Source of the DNA: RH-AL1 sp965198495
GTDB lineage: Bacteria; Pseudomonadota; Alphaproteobacteria; Rhizobiales; Beijerinckiaceae
DNA: 64,000 nucleotides
Direction: 5' to 3'
Assembly (NCBI GenBank): GCA_965198495.1
Contig: CBDAPL010000001.1
Coordinates: 372,001-436,000 of the forward strand
Part shown: positions 43,576 through 51,445 of the stretch, piece after piece
How the letters are laid out: each line of letters starts with the position of its first letter
Position numbering within the stretch: the stretch's first letter is position 1
Notes under the pieces: generated by a model
Told to the model about the DNA's origin: nothing
Seen by the model: only the letters and a program-made list of their open reading frames with translations
Databases searched by the model: none
Position numbers and translations under genes: made by a program

Positions 43576-46527
43576 ATGGCGTTTCCTTTCACGCGGGTGA
43601 TCAGGGGGCTGTTCGGCTCCAGGAAAGATGAAGCCGACTATTTCGATCCCGCTTATTACCGCTCTACCTACGCCGACGTCAGAACGGCAGGCGTCGGCCT
43701 TTACGAACATTACATGCGGCACGGCTGGCTCGAGGGACGAAACCCGTCGAAGAACTTCAACACGCTCTTTTATAGGGATCACCACCTCGGCGGCGCCGCC
43801 ACCAACCCCTTGAGCCACTACGTGGCGGCGGGCGGCCCGTCTTCGGGTCTTCGGACCATGCCCGAGTCGGAAGCGAGTTTCGTCGCGGTCCAACGCGCCG
43901 TCGTGGCCGATCTGTTCGATCCGGCCTACTACCGCGATCAGGTCCACGGCAGATCGCTCGACCTCCTCGGCGACTATCTGACGGTCGGTTGGCGTGAAGG
44001 GCTTGCACCGAGCGCCGACTTCGATCCGAAGGGCTATATCGAGTCCAGCCAATTCGTCCAGGCTCTCGACGTAAGCCCCCTATACCACTACGCCTCTAAG
44101 AGACGACTTCGGCTTAAGCCTGAACTGCCCAGAACGCCTGTCGAGACAAGTAGCATTCCCAAGAAAGACGTCGAGCGTACTATAAGCACGGAGTTCGATG
44201 CAGACCACTACCTTCGACACAATTGGGATGTGAAGAAAGCCGAGCTGGATGCCCTGCTACACTTCATCGATTTCGGTTGGCGAGAGGGACGCGATCCCAA
44301 CGCGCTGTTCGACACTCGCTTCTACATGCGAGCCAATAGGGATATCGACTTTCGCTCCATCAACCCGTTCTATCATTATCTCGTCATTGGCCGCGCCGAA
44401 GGACGGCGGCCTAATCCTGCCGGTACGCGCCTCTACCCGCCGATGCAGGCGCCCTCCGGGGCGCATTGGTCCGCCGTCACACCCGCCGCCGATCTGGCCG
44501 CGGCGAGCGTGGTCGTCGTGATGCCGGTCTACAAAGGCCTCGGTGAGACGCTGGCGTCCATTCACGCGGTGTTGTCGGCAAGGCAGATCACGCCGTTCGC
44601 GCTGCATGTGATCAACGATGCCACGCCGGACCGGACGCTCGACGCCGCGCTCACCGGGCTTGCCGCCAAGAAGCTCTTCTCTTACGTCCGCAACAAGGCC
44701 AACCTCGGCTTCGTCAAAAGCTGCAACAAAGGTCTGCGCGCCTTTGCCGACCGGGATGTCGTGCTCCTCAACGCCGATGCGCGCGTACACGGTCACTGGC
44801 TGGATCGGCTTGTCGGTCACGCGCGCGATCCGGCCGTCGCGACGATCACGCCCCTTTCCAATAATGCCACGATCTGCAGCTATCCGGTTTTAAACCGGAA
44901 CAACCTCGTCGAACCCGGAATGCGATCCGAGGCGCTCGATGCCGCGGCGGCGGTCTGCAACGCGGGACGCTCGAGCGAACTGCCGACAGGCGTCGGTTTC
45001 TGCTTCTACATGAGCCGCGCGAGCCGTGAGCGGATCGGCATCCTGGACGAGGATGTGTTCCGCCGCGGCTACGGCGAAGAGAACGATTTCTGCCTCCGTG
45101 CCGCGAAGGCCGGTTTTCGCAACATCCTGGCGGAAGACATCTTCGTCTATCATGCCGGAGAGGTCTCGTTCGCGGATTTCGCGACCGAAGAATTCGAGGC
45201 CGCCCAGACAGCCCTGATCTACAAGCATCCCGATTACCTGACGCGCGTACGTCTGCACCTGGACGCTGACCCGGGGCGGCAAGGACGCATGCGGCTCGAT
45301 CTCTTCCGTATCGCCGCCGCAACCGCGCCGAACTGCATCGTGTTCGTCACTCATTCTCGTACTGGCGGCATCGTCACGCACATCGACCATATCGAAGGTC
45401 GGCTTCGCGCGGCGGGAACGGATGTGGTGCACATTCGCGTCGGCGTCGACGACGCCTGGAGCGTGGAGATCCTTCCGGGCTCGGCAATCCCGGTCTACAC
45501 GCCAAACCTGGGCGCGACCTCCTTCGCCCAGATCAGGCCTATGCTCCAGGACTTCCTTGGATGGCTGAAGCCGCGCGCCTTCCATATTCATTCTTTCGTC
45601 GGTCTGGATTGGGTACAAACCAAGAGCCTGATGGATCTGATCCGCGACACCGGCAAGCCCTACTATTTCACGCTGCACGACTATTCCGTGGTCTGCCACC
45701 GCCATCACCTCGTTCCGACCAACGGGCGCTATTGCGGTCTGCCCGACGTCGAGGTCTGCAGGGTCTGCGTGGCGACGGATCGTAGCTACCGGGAGGCGCT
45801 CGATCCGCTTGAGCGCCGCGACACCTTTGCCGCCTTTCTTCGTGGCGCGGCGGGTGTTCTCGCACCGTCGGAGGACATCAAGGTGCGCCTTGAGGGGGTA
45901 GGTGCGAGCTATCCGATCATCGTCCGACCGCACGAGGAAACCGCACCGGGGGCGGGCAGACAAGTCAGGCGTGCGGATGCCGGCGCACGCACGATCGACA
46001 TCGTCGCGATCGGCTCGCTGGGCGATCACAAAGGATCGAACGTCATCCTCGATCTCGCGCGCGACGCTCGCGCTCGATCCCTTCCGCTGCGGTTCCACGT
46101 GGTCGGTGACACGAACGTCACGAACGACATGCTCGCGAATGGGGTGACGGTCAGCGGCAAATATGCCGGCGAGAGCGAGGCGGTGGCGCTGATCCAGGCG
46201 ATAGGCCCTGTCGCGGCGTTGCTTCCATCGATATGGCCGGAGACCTTCTGCTACGCCCTCTCGATGGCCTTCAGGCTCTCGTTGCCGCCGATCGTGTTCG
46301 ACATCGGCGCGCAAGCCGAGCGCGTCAGGAAAGCGGGATACGGCTTCATCATGCCCTATGGCCTGATCGACAATCCCGGAGACCTCAACGACCGTCTCAT
46401 TCTTTCCCTCTCGGGCGCGGAACGGCAGCAGCCGATCACCGCGCCCGGTGCGACGGCTTACCCCGACATGCTGGTCGACTATTATGGTCTGACAAGCGAC
46501 GCGCCGGGTACACACCCGCGACCTTGA
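43576..46527 (+). CDS. Fusion glycosyltransferase: six repeat motifs, GT2 domain, GT4 domain
   Basis: This 983-residue protein begins with about six copies of the F-D-P-A-Y-Y-R-x-x-Y-A-D-V ... HYxxxGWxEGRNP motif (near 23-56, 61-87, 114-146, 149-178, 207-240, 245-280). A GT-A domain of GT2 type follows (about 312-560; VVVVMPVYKG, HVINDATPD, VVLLNADARV, GEENDFCLRAAKAGF). A GT-B domain of GT4 type ends the protein (about 580-975; FVTHSRTGGIVTHI, LHDYSVVCHRHHL, GSLGDHKGS, LLPSIWPETFCYALSMAF). Cysteines in the C-x-x-C-style insert (YCGLPDVEVCRVC) may bind a metal. It reads from ATG 43576. It probably extends a surface glycan with two sugars. Confidence 0.84.
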   Translation: MAFPFTRVIRGLFGSRKDEADYFDPAYYRSTYADVRTAGVGLYEHYMRHGWLEGRNPSKNFNTLFYRDHHLGGAATNPLSHYVAAGGPSSGLRTMPESEASFVAVQRAVVADLFDPAYYRDQVHGRSLDLLGDYLTVGWREGLAPSADFDPKGYIESSQFVQALDVSPLYHYASKRRLRLKPELPRTPVETSSIPKKDVERTISTEFDADHYLRHNWDVKKAELDALLHFIDFGWREGRDPNALFDTRFYMRANRDIDFRSINPFYHYLVIGRAEGRRPNPAGTRLYPPMQAPSGAHWSAVTPAADLAAASVVVVMPVYKGLGETLASIHAVLSARQITPFALHVINDATPDRTLDAALTGLAAKKLFSYVRNKANLGFVKSCNKGLRAFADRDVVLLNADARVHGHWLDRLVGHARDPAVATITPLSNNATICSYPVLNRNNLVEPGMRSEALDAAAAVCNAGRSSELPTGVGFCFYMSRASRERIGILDEDVFRRGYGEENDFCLRAAKAGFRNILAEDIFVYHAGEVSFADFATEEFEAAQTALIYKHPDYLTRVRLHLDADPGRQGRMRLDLFRIAAATAPNCIVFVTHSRTGGIVTHIDHIEGRLRAAGTDVVHIRVGVDDAWSVEILPGSAIPVYTPNLGATSFAQIRPMLQDFLGWLKPRAFHIHSFVGLDWVQTKSLMDLIRDTGKPYYFTLHDYSVVCHRHHLVPTNGRYCGLPDVEVCRVCVATDRSYREALDPLERRDTFAAFLRGAAGVLAPSEDIKVRLEGVGASYPIIVRPHEETAPGAGRQVRRADAGARTIDIVAIGSLGDHKGSNVILDLARDARARSLPLRFHVVGDTNVTNDMLANGVTVSGKYAGESEAVALIQAIGPVAALLPSIWPETFCYALSMAFRLSLPPIVFDIGAQAERVRKAGYGFIMPYGLIDNPGDLNDRLILSLSGAERQQPITAPGATAYPDMLVDYYGLTSDAPGTHPRP

Positions 46528-46632
46528 AGCCGTCGACGCGCGTGCGGCGGAGGCTCGAGCGGCCCCACGCGTTATTGTGTCGCTAACATTCGATCGTGCA
46601 CTAGCTATACGCGCGGAGGCAACCTAGGAGAG

Positions 46633-47712
46633 GTGACCCCGACGAGAGCAACCATCTTGAAACAATCAGCCCACCTGCTCTCCGTGGCGACCGCTTCAGC
46701 GCCGTACGATATCACCCAGGCCGAGGTCTCGAAGATCGCCGGCGACATCTTCGCCTCGCGCTACGACGATTTCACGCGACTCTCGCGAGTCTTCGGGACA
46801 AGCAGCGGGATCTCGACCCGGCAGGCCGTGCGACCGCTCGAATGGTACGCCCAGCCGCTCGGATGGCCCGAACGGACGGCCGCCTTCATCGAGGGCGGCA
46901 AGGCGCTCTTCATCGACGCGGCCCGCAAGGCTCTCGCGGCGGCGGGCTTGAGCGCCGCCGATGTCGACACCGTCGTCTCGGTGAGCTCCACGGGAATCGC
47001 GACGCCCAGCATCGAGGCGCTCGTCATGAAGGAGATGGGCTTTCGTGCGGAGATCACCCGCGTCCCGCTGTTCGGCCTCGGCTGTGCCGGCGGGGTCACC
47101 GGCTTCTCGATCGCCGCGCGTTTGGCGGAAGCCCGGCCCGGCAGCAATGTCCTTCTCGTGGTGGTCGAATTGTGCACCACGGCGTTTCGGCTGGATACGT
47201 TGACCGCCGCCAATATCGTGGCGACCGCGCTCTTTGGCGACGGCGGCGCGGCTTGCGTGTTGCGCGCCGGCGACGGTGGTCTCGCGCGGGTCGAGGCGAC
47301 GGGAGAGCATACCTGGCCTGATACGCTGGATATCATGGGCTGGAACGTCGAGCCCGAGGGCCTCGGCGTCATCTTCGCGCAAGCGATCCCGCCGTTCGCG
47401 CACGAGCATGTCGGGCCTGCGATCAGTGGCATCCTCGCCCGGTCCGGGCATTCCATGAAGGACGTCGACCGGTTCATCTGCCATCCCGGCGGCAAGCGGG
47501 TCGTGCTCGCTCTCGAGGGAGCGCTTTCGCTGGCGCCGGGATCGCTCGACCACGAACGCGACGTGCTGGCCGCGCATGGAAACATGTCTTCGCCGACTGT
47601 GCTCTTCGTTCTCGAACGGGTCATGAAGCGCGGCTTGCCGGATTGTTCCGTCCTCAACGCGATGGGACCCGGCTTCACCTCGAGTTGCGTGGTGCTGAGG
47701 CAGGCGGCGTGA
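46633..47712 (+). CDS. Type III polyketide synthase (chalcone/stilbene-synthase-like)
   Basis: This 359-residue thiolase-fold synthase condenses an acyl-CoA starter with malonyl-CoA units. The catalytic triad is Cys151 (FGLGCAGG), His284 (ICHPGG) and Asn317 (AHGNMSS). The fold and length match bacterial type III PKSs that make alkylpyrones or alkylresorcinols. GTG 46633 follows AGGAGAG closely (2-3 nt). TTG 46657 is an alternative start. Its stop overlaps the methyltransferase start (GTGA), and the MFS gene overlaps in turn, so three genes are translated as a unit. The order PKS-ICMT methyltransferase parallels bpsA-bpsB of Bacillus and srsA-srsB of Streptomyces, which make methylated phenolic or pyrone lipids. 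Confidence 0.9.
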   Translation: MTPTRATILKQSAHLLSVATASAPYDITQAEVSKIAGDIFASRYDDFTRLSRVFGTSSGISTRQAVRPLEWYAQPLGWPERTAAFIEGGKALFIDAARKALAAAGLSAADVDTVVSVSSTGIATPSIEALVMKEMGFRAEITRVPLFGLGCAGGVTGFSIAARLAEARPGSNVLLVVVELCTTAFRLDTLTAANIVATALFGDGGAACVLRAGDGGLARVEATGEHTWPDTLDIMGWNVEPEGLGVIFAQAIPPFAHEHVGPAISGILARSGHSMKDVDRFICHPGGKRVVLALEGALSLAPGSLDHERDVLAAHGNMSSPTVLFVLERVMKRGLPDCSVLNAMGPGFTSSCVVLRQAA

Positions 47713-48218
47713 CGCTCGCGCCCGCCGTGCTCGCGGTGGTGACATTGCAGAGGCTCGGCGAACTCGTCCTGGCGCGTCGCAACACGCGGGCGCTCCTGCG
47801 CCGCGGCGCCATCGAGATGGCGCCGGGTCATTACCCCGCGATCATCGCCTGCCACACGCTTTGGCTCGCCAGCCTGTGGCTGCTGGGCTGGTCGCGCCCG
47901 GTGCGGCTCGGCTGGCTGGCGCTGTTCGCCCTTCTTCAGCTTGGGCGCTGTTGGATCCTGGCAACGCTCGGTTCGCGATGGACGACCCGGATCATCGTCG
48001 TTCCCGGCGAAGCGCTCGTCGAACGCGGACCCTATCGCTGGGTCAAGCACCCGAATTACGTGGTTGTAGTGGGCGAGATCGCCGTCCTACCGCTGGTGTT
48101 CGGCCTGCCGCTGGTCGCGCTCGTGTTTTCTCTCTTCAACGCCGGTGCCCTCTTCGTTCGCATCCGCGCCGAGAACCGGGCGCTCGGCGGCGGCGTCCTC
48201 GATGCACGCGCCGCCTAG
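47709..48218 (+). CDS. ICMT-type membrane methyltransferase of the polyketide operon
   Basis: This 169-residue integral membrane protein of the isoprenylcysteine carboxyl methyltransferase family has several helices. The SAM-binding C-terminal signature RGPYRWVKHPNYVVVVGEI is present, and a final RIRAENRAL contributes the acidic residue. GTG 47709 overlaps the PKS stop codon. In the bps and srs systems this family methylates the oxygen of alkylpyrones or alkylresorcinols. The same O-methylation is inferred here. Confidence 0.82.
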   Translation: MTLAPAVLAVVTLQRLGELVLARRNTRALLRRGAIEMAPGHYPAIIACHTLWLASLWLLGWSRPVRLGWLALFALLQLGRCWILATLGSRWTTRIIVVPGEALVERGPYRWVKHPNYVVVVGEIAVLPLVFGLPLVALVFSLFNAGALFVRIRAENRALGGGVLDARAA

Positions 48219-49785
48219 CGCCGGGCCGGACCGGCGCGTCTCCATCGCGACCACCGCCGGCTTCGTGACCATGTGCGTCGGGATGTTCATGGCGATCCTC
48301 GACGTTCAGGTCGTGGCGACGTCGCTGCCGACGATCCGCTTCGCGCTGGATATCGACGATTCCGCGATGAGCTGGATCCAGACCACGTATCTGGTCGCGG
48401 AGGTGATCGCGATACCTCTGACGGGCATCCTGACGCGTGTCCTGACCATGCGCTGGCTGTTCGTCATCGCCGTGACCTGCTTCACAGCCGCCTCGTTGGG
48501 CTGCGCCGAGAGCACGAGCTTCGCGGCTTTGATCACGTGGCGCGTCCTGCAAGGCTTCTCCGGCGGCACGTTGATTCCGGCCGTGTTCGCGGCGGTTTTC
48601 ATTCTCTTCCCGACCCGTCATCAGGCCATGGCGACCACGCTCGCCGGCGTGCTCGCGGTCCTTGCCCCAACGATCGGGCCGGTGGTCGGCGGCTGGATCA
48701 CCGACACATACGAGTGGAACTGGCTGTTCCTCATCAACGTGGGGCCCGGCGTCGTGGCCGCGCTCGCCGCCAGCGTCTTGCTGCCGCGAGAGCCAACCGA
48801 TTTCGCCCATCTGCGGATGCTCGACGTCCTGTCCCTCGCCGCGCTCGCGCTCGCTCTTTCCGCGCTCGAGATTGCTCTTTCGCGGGCACCGCAGAACGGT
48901 TGGGGCTCACCCGTCATCCTCGGCCTGCTCGCGCTGAGTGTAATCGCGGGCGCCGGCTTCATCACCCGCACGCTGCGGGTGGCGAGCCCGATCGTCGATC
49001 TGACCTTGTTTCGCGACAGGAGCTTCGCCGTCGGCTGCGGCCTCAGCTTCATGCTCGGGATCGGCCTTTTCGGCACGATCTACCTTATGCCGGTCTTTCT
49101 CGGGCTCGTGCGCGGCCACGGATCGCTCGAGATCGGCGAGATCATGCTCGTCACCGGCATCGCGCAGCTCGTCACCGCGCCGATCGCGGTCGTGCTCGAA
49201 CAGCGCATCGACTCGCGTCTTCTTTCCGGCATCGGATTTCTCGTCTTCGCCGCGGGGCTCGGTCTCAGCGCGGCGCAGACGATCACGACGGACTTCGAGG
49301 GCATGGTCTGGCCGCAGCTCGTTCGCGGGGTCGCGATCATGGTATGCCTGCTGGCGCCGACCAATCTCGCTTTGGGCCGCCTAGCGCCAGCGGCGGTCGC
49401 CGACGCCAGCGGCTTGTTCAACCTCATGCGCAATCTTGGCGGCGCCGTCGGCCTGGCGATGATCGACTCGGTCATCTATGGCCGGGTGCCGGCGCTGGCG
49501 CAGACGATCCTCTCCCGGCTCAAGGCCGGAGATCTCGAAACCGTCAAGGCGATCGGCCTTCCGCTCGATGCCTTTCTCGCGCACCGCTCGCTCCCTCTCG
49601 ATGAGGCCGCCAAGACGGCGCTGGGCAGCTACGTGCGGAAGGCGGCGTTGACGCAGGCGATCAACGAGGCGTGGGGACTTCTCGCGCTTCTGACCCTTGC
49701 CGCGATCGCCTCGCTCGTGTTCGTCCGCTCGCGCCGTTTCGCCTGCGCCTTGAGGATCGAACCGGAACTTGCGACAGAAGCCTGA
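48202..49785 (+). CDS. MFS drug/product exporter, DHA2 (14-helix) family
   Basis: This 527-residue major facilitator has about 14 membrane helices. DHA2-typical elements are the D-V-Q-V-V-A-T-S-L-P-T-I start motif in TM1, the motif C region GPVVGGWITDTYEWNWLFLIN, and MRNLGGAVGLAMIDSV late in the protein (parts only). ATG 48202 overlaps the methyltransferase end by 17 nt. An EmrB-like exporter co-translated with a type III PKS and a methyltransferase probably secretes the product or gives self-protection. Confidence 0.88.
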   Translation: MHAPPSAGPDRRVSIATTAGFVTMCVGMFMAILDVQVVATSLPTIRFALDIDDSAMSWIQTTYLVAEVIAIPLTGILTRVLTMRWLFVIAVTCFTAASLGCAESTSFAALITWRVLQGFSGGTLIPAVFAAVFILFPTRHQAMATTLAGVLAVLAPTIGPVVGGWITDTYEWNWLFLINVGPGVVAALAASVLLPREPTDFAHLRMLDVLSLAALALALSALEIALSRAPQNGWGSPVILGLLALSVIAGAGFITRTLRVASPIVDLTLFRDRSFAVGCGLSFMLGIGLFGTIYLMPVFLGLVRGHGSLEIGEIMLVTGIAQLVTAPIAVVLEQRIDSRLLSGIGFLVFAAGLGLSAAQTITTDFEGMVWPQLVRGVAIMVCLLAPTNLALGRLAPAAVADASGLFNLMRNLGGAVGLAMIDSVIYGRVPALAQTILSRLKAGDLETVKAIGLPLDAFLAHRSLPLDEAAKTALGSYVRKAALTQAINEAWGLLALLTLAAIASLVFVRSRRFACALRIEPELATEA

Positions 49786-49797
49786 TCGCCGACCTGG

Positions 49798-50553
49798 CTA
49801 TCGCCGCGAGCGGAGCGGGCGTGGCCAGGGCAGCCAGTAGGGAACGTGGCGTCGGTAGCGGGCGAACTCGTCACCGAACACCCGCTGAAACCTGGCTTCC
49901 TTAAGAAGCGGTCCCACAAGGCAGTAGAAGGTGAGCACGGTGGCGACCACGAGCTGGTCTGGCGTCCATCGGGGCACCGTCCAGAGGGTCAGCGCGAACG
50001 CGACGTAGATCGGCTGACGGCAGAGGCGGAACAGACCGCCGCGTGGCATCGGCGGGTAGGTCGGCTTGCGCCCACGCGCGACCGCCCACCAGCCGAGCAG
50101 GCCGACCTGCAGCGGGAATCCCGCGTCGACGATGGATTTCAGCAGCAGCAGCCAGGCTGTCCCGTAAAGGACGCAGGTCGCCACGAGCCAGGCGCCCTGC
50201 GCCCGCCACCAGACGATCCCGCTCGGCGTCCAAAGCAGAAAAAGCAGCCCGACCTGGATCGAGGCGATCGCCGCGTAGGTCGTCGTGGACAAGCGCGCGC
50301 CGAGACCGAAAGGCGCCAGCCGGTTCAGAAGCTTGTGACCGCGACGGGAGAGCAGCAGCGAGTGTACGATCGGAAACTGCAGCAGGAGCGCTCCGTTCGC
50401 GACATCGCGCCAGGGCGGCGGCAGGGTGCCCCAGCAGCGGCTCATGCCGAAGGCCATCGCGATCATCATCGTCGTGACGCCGAGCACGAACAGCGTGTGG
50501 CAAGCCACGCCGTAGATGACGGCGACAAGCCGCTCTCGTCTGGGGCTCGTCAC
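49798..50553 (-). CDS. Second ICMT/MddA-like membrane methyltransferase-family protein
   Basis: This 251-residue protein has five to six predicted helices and a C-terminal LFRLCRQPIYVAFALTLWT ... FGDEFARYRRHVPYWLP. This is the R-H-P-x-Y-x-x-F and F-G-x-x-Y-x-x-Y-R-x-x-V-P pattern of isoprenylcysteine methyltransferases and of methanethiol S-methyltransferase MddA. The usual RHP is RQP here. I prefer GTG 50553 (VTSPRRERLVAVIYG); a GTG at 50646 would add an arginine-rich extension. It converges on the MFS gene with a 12-nt gap and could modify the same product, but this is not shown. Confidence 0.65.
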   Translation of the reverse strand: MTSPRRERLVAVIYGVACHTLFVLGVTTMMIAMAFGMSRCWGTLPPPWRDVANGALLLQFPIVHSLLLSRRGHKLLNRLAPFGLGARLSTTTYAAIASIQVGLLFLLWTPSGIVWWRAQGAWLVATCVLYGTAWLLLLKSIVDAGFPLQVGLLGWWAVARGRKPTYPPMPRGGLFRLCRQPIYVAFALTLWTVPRWTPDQLVVATVLTFYCLVGPLLKEARFQRVFGDEFARYRRHVPYWLPWPRPLRSRR

Positions 50554-50667
50554 GTCAGCGCGATCTCGGATGGCGGGAGAGCGGGACTTTACATGACTTC
50601 GACGAGAAAGCAGCCTGTCGCGCAAACGTGAATCTCGATCGGGCACAACGTGCCATATCGCTTAGGA

Positions 50668-50742
50668 TGGTGCTGCGAGAGAGGATTGAACTCTCGACCT
50701 CTCCATTACCAATGGAGTGCTCTACCACTGAGCTACCGCAGC
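50668..50742 (-). tRNA. tRNA-Thr (anticodon GGT)
   Basis: Read on the minus strand, the acceptor GCTGCGG pairs with TCGCAGC (one G-T pair). The D arm is AGCTCAGTGGTAGAGC. The anticodon stem CTCCA/TGGAG encloses TTGGTAA with anticodon GGT. The T arm has GAGTTCAATCCTC. A discriminator A and an encoded CCA (50670-50668) end the gene. It decodes ACC and ACT. Confidence 0.97.
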
Positions 50743-50863
50743 AACACCTCGAGAGCGGCCAAAGGCGGGCGTTTGAGGCGGGCGGGTTGTGCCATAGGCA
50801 GGCTGGGGTGACAAGGCATGGGCAGACGCGGGAGCTGCGCCTTGGTCGTCCCGAGGCCTGGCT

Positions 50864-51265
50864 TCAGCCGATCGGCGCGTTGAGAATCCAACGGTGGCCG
50901 AACGGATCGCGGAAGGTCGCGAGCCTTGTGCCCCAGAAGGAGTTCGTCGGCGCCGTCTCCGCCTTGGCGCCGATGCCGGTCGCCTTCAGGAAGGTCTCAT
51001 CCACCGTCTTGCCCTCGCGAAACTCGAGGCTGATCGAGACGGTGACCGGCTCGCCGGGAATGCCGACCCGCGTCTGGCCGAATTCGGGAAAGGCATCGGC
51101 CAGCATGACGGAGCCGCCGTTGATGTCGAGCTCGCAATGAAGGATGCGGACGCCGTCCAGCGCCGGCATGAAGGCTTTCTGCTCCGCGCCGAAAACGGTC
51201 TTGTAGAAGGCGATCGCCGTGAGCGCGGGCGAGACGGTCAGGTAGGGAGCGACGGCCGGGCGCAT
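50864..51265 (-). CDS. VOC-family (glyoxalase/PhnB-like) protein
   Basis: This 133-residue protein has two beta-alpha-beta-beta-beta units of the vicinal-oxygen-chelate fold (TVSPALTAIAFYKTVFGAEQ and the C-terminal FWGTRLATFRDPFGHRWIL). The PhnB/YdcI-like subgroup has this length. Members of this subgroup often lack a proven activity. H and E residues suitable as metal ligands are present (LHCELDI, GHRWIL). AAGGA lies 9 nt before ATG 51265. Confidence 0.8.
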   Translation of the reverse strand: MRPAVAPYLTVSPALTAIAFYKTVFGAEQKAFMPALDGVRILHCELDINGGSVMLADAFPEFGQTRVGIPGEPVTVSISLEFREGKTVDETFLKATGIGAKAETAPTNSFWGTRLATFRDPFGHRWILNAPIG

Positions 51266-51445
51266 GGGGATCGTTTCCTTTGGGGCTTCCCTGATGTGTA
51301 GCCGTGGGCCAACGCGAGCGCGAGTGCGCAAAAGGCAACAACGCGGCGCGGCGCGTGGGACGCAGACGCTCGGCCTTTTCGTGACGGTGCGACGCGCGCG
51401 TCGCGCGGATGCATCGTTGCGGAAAGTCCGGTAAGGAGCTTCCGG

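Noticed and set aside
46528..46632. Promoter for the type III PKS operon (TTGTGT ... CTATAC)
   Set aside because: The two boxes are more than 20 nt apart, outside the normal spacing, so no promoter is called.
50628..51140. Plus-strand frame beginning RERIELSTSPLPMECSTTELPQQ
   Set aside because: This is the reverse translation of tRNA-Thr (50668-50742), a frequent misannotation.
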